NCBI GenBank assembly: GCA_015490435.1
Contig: WFXV01000135.1
Location: 1 to 6,188 of the forward strand
Reading direction: 5' to 3'
DNA from: Thermaceae bacterium
GTDB taxonomy: Bacteria > Deinococcota > Deinococci > Deinococcales > Marinithermaceae
Length of the DNA: 6,188 bases
A program made the position numbers and the translations under genes. Positions 4,733 through 6,188 of this stretch are shown here, piece after piece. Position 1 is the first letter of the stretch. Each line of letters starts with the position of its first letter. The notes under the pieces are model-generated. The model did not search any database and was not told the origin of the DNA. It saw only the letters and a program-made list of their open reading frames with translations.

Positions 4733-6052
4733 TTATGGCTGCACCCAGTTAGGGTTTGCCTTCAGCACCTCGCTAAGCCCCTCCCGCACCAAGGGCGGGG
4801 TGCGAGGGTCCTGAACGGATTCGTAGATCCAGCGGAGGAGCTCCGGAGGAGTCCCTGGGTTTGCTGCCACTGCCCAGCGGAGCAGGGGATCTTGAGCAAA
4901 GTGTTCTAGGATTTCGTAGGGCATTCCTGGATCGAGCGCGGCGGTGATTCGGTCAAATGCAAGTCGCTCCGCCTGGGGGCAGAGCCGATCCAAAAGCCCG
5001 TCGAGTATTGACTCCAATCTACCAAGAACGCGAAGGGCTTTGATTGGGTTTTGCGAAAAAAGGGTAAGGAGCGCCTCTTCGGCTCGGCGACGAGGTAAGC
5101 GTTCCAGGTAGAACGCCCAGGCGAGTTCGGAATCCTCGGGACTGGGTGGTTCCGCTTGAGCGAGGAAGTAGGCGGCGAAGGCGGGGTGCACGAACCCCCA
5201 GCAATCAGGGCAAAAGCGCCGCACCAGACCGACTTGGGCCAGGGCTTTGGCATCTTCCAAAAGGCCCTCCGCTTTCAGTTGGGCTTCGGTCACCGCGGGT
5301 GCAGGCCGTAGACGGGCCAGGGCACGGGCCGCTTCAAGGTTCGTTTCGCCCCCAACATGGGCGATTAGGGCCTCGAGAACTGCCTCCAGAAAGCGGGAAG
5401 GTCGGTCGAAGCCGGGCGTTCCCGGGGGCGCAACACGCGCCCAGTGCCATAAAAAGAGTGGCTGTGCGAGCCCGTGGAATCCGGGACCGGTGATCTGGAG
5501 AGCGGTTTCCTCGGCCCAAGCCCGGATCTCGTCATCGTCCCGCAAGAAATGCTGAGCCCAGCGAGGTTGTTGTCGGGGAGGCAGAGCCCGCACTCGCCGC
5601 CGCACTCCGCCCGCCAGTCCCCAAAGGAACTTCCGCGCCTCCCGCCGGGCGAACGGTACCAGGTGTAAAAGACCCGCCACCCCGGTTTCGCGGGCTAGCT
5701 CAGCGGTTTCGGGGGTCACCGCTAGGAAAACCGGATGGCGTCGTGCGATCTCAGCCCAGGCTTCCGGTTCGCCGCTCTCGGAAAGAACCACCCAGCGCGT
5801 GCGAAGGCTCTCGGGCCAGGTTTCTGGTCTGGTCGCCCAACGGGGCGCCGGGCAGTGGCGGTGCTTTAGCTGGCGCACGGCGAACCCACGCGCGAAGAAG
5901 CGCAGGAGCGCGCTTCTTCCAGATCCCACCTCGCCCACCACCAGGTAGAGCCCCGGTTCGGTCGCCCGCGCCCTTAAGAAGGCGGCTCCACTGGTGAGAC
6001 GTGCGCCGTCCCAGACCACTGGGCGGGAGAGCCAGAACCTGTAGTGCTTCAC
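4733..6052 (-). CDS. STAND/NACHT-like P-loop protein with LRV-like C-terminus
   Basis: Predicted 439-aa protein. A P-loop GEVGSGRS lies at 40-47 after the strand LYLVV; the usual Walker A Lys is Arg46. The strand RWVVLSESGE (86-95) occupies the Walker B position but lacks the normal acidic pair. VFLAVTPET (108-116) resembles a sensor-1 strand. A winged-helix-like stretch ends in GLVRRFCPDCWGFVHPAFAAYFLAQ (275-299), closely resembling the conserved GLV...FxHxxFxEYFxA ending of STAND/NACHT NTPase modules. CPDC (281-284) is a possible metal-binding pair. The C-terminus has LRV-like units: RWAVAANPGTPPELL (392-406) and VREGLSEVLKANPN (422-435). STAND proteins are usually ATP-dependent signalling switches; with R46 and the weak Walker B, this one may bind rather than hydrolyse nucleotide. 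GTG at 6052 overlaps the TGA of the IS transposase, so the first residues may be IS-derived. It ends 12 bp from the convergent 4310-4720 gene. Confidence 0.82.
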   Translation of the reverse strand: MKHYRFWLSRPVVWDGARLTSGAAFLRARATEPGLYLVVGEVGSGRSALLRFFARGFAVRQLKHRHCPAPRWATRPETWPESLRTRWVVLSESGEPEAWAEIARRHPVFLAVTPETAELARETGVAGLLHLVPFARREARKFLWGLAGGVRRRVRALPPRQQPRWAQHFLRDDDEIRAWAEETALQITGPGFHGLAQPLFLWHWARVAPPGTPGFDRPSRFLEAVLEALIAHVGGETNLEAARALARLRPAPAVTEAQLKAEGLLEDAKALAQVGLVRRFCPDCWGFVHPAFAAYFLAQAEPPSPEDSELAWAFYLERLPRRRAEEALLTLFSQNPIKALRVLGRLESILDGLLDRLCPQAERLAFDRITAALDPGMPYEILEHFAQDPLLRWAVAANPGTPPELLRWIYESVQDPRTPPLVREGLSEVLKANPNWVQP

Positions 6053-6188
6053 GAAAACGATACCACTTTGACCCTCTTGGACTCCACAACTTCCAGCGGC
6101 GTCCGGTAGCCCAACGCCTGGTGCAAACGCCGGGTGTTGTAGAAGTGCCGGTACTCGTCCAACGCTCGCTGCAGTTCCAAGGGGTCTC
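6040..6188 (-). mobile_element. Terminal part of an IS3/IS481-type insertion sequence
   Basis: The transposase C-terminus at 6049-6188 marks an insertion sequence that continues beyond the window. Elements of these families end in TG...CA a short way past the transposase stop. TGTAGTG at 6040-6046 (plus strand) is the best candidate for the outer tip, nine bases beyond the stop codon. The other terminal repeat and any target-site duplication are outside the window, so the exact edge is an inference. Confidence 0.55.
6049..6188 (-). CDS. C-terminal end of DDE integrase-type transposase (partial)
   Basis: On the minus strand an open frame enters from the window edge and stops at TGA (complement 6049-6051), giving 45 residues. 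It contains LDEYRHFYNTRRLHQALGY followed by RTPLEV, the signature of the last part of the integrase core (rve) domain in IS3 and IS481 transposases, including the helix bearing the final catalytic Glu region and the HQALGYRTP motif. The remaining tail is VESKRVKVVSFS. Only the C-terminal end is present because the window stops. Whether the full element is intact cannot be judged. Its stop codon overlaps the GTG start of the adjacent STAND-like gene on the same strand. Confidence 0.9.
   Translation of the reverse strand, partial: DPLELQRALDEYRHFYNTRRLHQALGYRTPLEVVESKRVKVVSFS

Noticed and set aside
5146..5668. Plus-strand open frames opposite the STAND-like gene
   Set aside because: No recognisable motifs, Arg/Gly/Pro bias, and the opposite strand has a continuous 439-aa frame with P-loop and STAND features.
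1..6188. CRISPR array, tRNA or rRNA genes
   Set aside because: No regularly spaced direct repeats, no tRNA-like arms with a TTCGANTC-type loop and no rRNA sequence were seen on either strand by reading.

Overview
The base composition (very G+C-rich, strong preference for G or C at third codon positions), the exported DUF2202 ferritin-like protein and the possible leaderless gene starts suggest a bacterium of the Deinococcota, most likely Thermaceae (Thermus, Oceanithermus or Marinithermus type). This assignment is inferred from style and recalled families, not from a search.

Layout. Bases 1-130 hold the last 42 codons of an unrecognised gene. They carry a 26-bp perfect inverted repeat whose left arm begins at base 1, which is either a real hairpin or a contig-end fold-back artefact. 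A 12-bp-stem hairpin (133-161) separates this gene from a convergent minus-strand gene (175-774) for a secreted DUF2202 ferritin-like protein with a His/Gly/Met-rich tail. A 140-bp divergent intergenic region (775-914) holds a G-quadruplex-type motif and a plausible plus-strand promoter. Next comes a tight plus-strand run: a VOC (glyoxalase/bleomycin-resistance fold) protein at 915-1253, a GNAT acetyltransferase at 1250-1774 whose GTG start overlaps the preceding TGA, and a classical short-chain dehydrogenase at 1782-2543. This is ordinary host-like metabolic or housekeeping content.

From the end of the SDR gene the character changes. A 16-bp perfect AT-rich palindrome covers the SDR stop codon. 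It is followed by three closely packed plus-strand genes of unknown function: a 368-aa soluble protein (2569-3675), a four-helix membrane protein with a cytosolic tail (3687-4307), and a 136-aa basic protein starting at TTG (4310-4720). The last two are clearly poorer in G+C than the SDR region (29 of 60 G+C in bases 3901-3960 against 47 of 60 in 1861-1920). Only 12 bp further on, the convergent minus-strand gene 4733-6052 encodes a STAND/NACHT-like P-loop protein with an Arg in place of the Walker A Lys and a C-terminus resembling leucine-rich-repeat-variant (LRV) units. Its GTG start overlaps the stop codon of a truncated DDE transposase (6049-6188) of IS3/IS481 type, so an insertion sequence abuts, and may have rewritten, the start of this gene.

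Reading: 1-2543 looks like stable chromosome. 2544-6188 looks like an accessory segment (unknown three-gene cluster, STAND-like NTPase, IS end). A soluble protein, a multi-pass membrane protein and a STAND-type NTPase together recall the architecture of some anti-phage loci, but no recognised defence domain is visible in the three-gene cluster. That idea is a hypothesis only.
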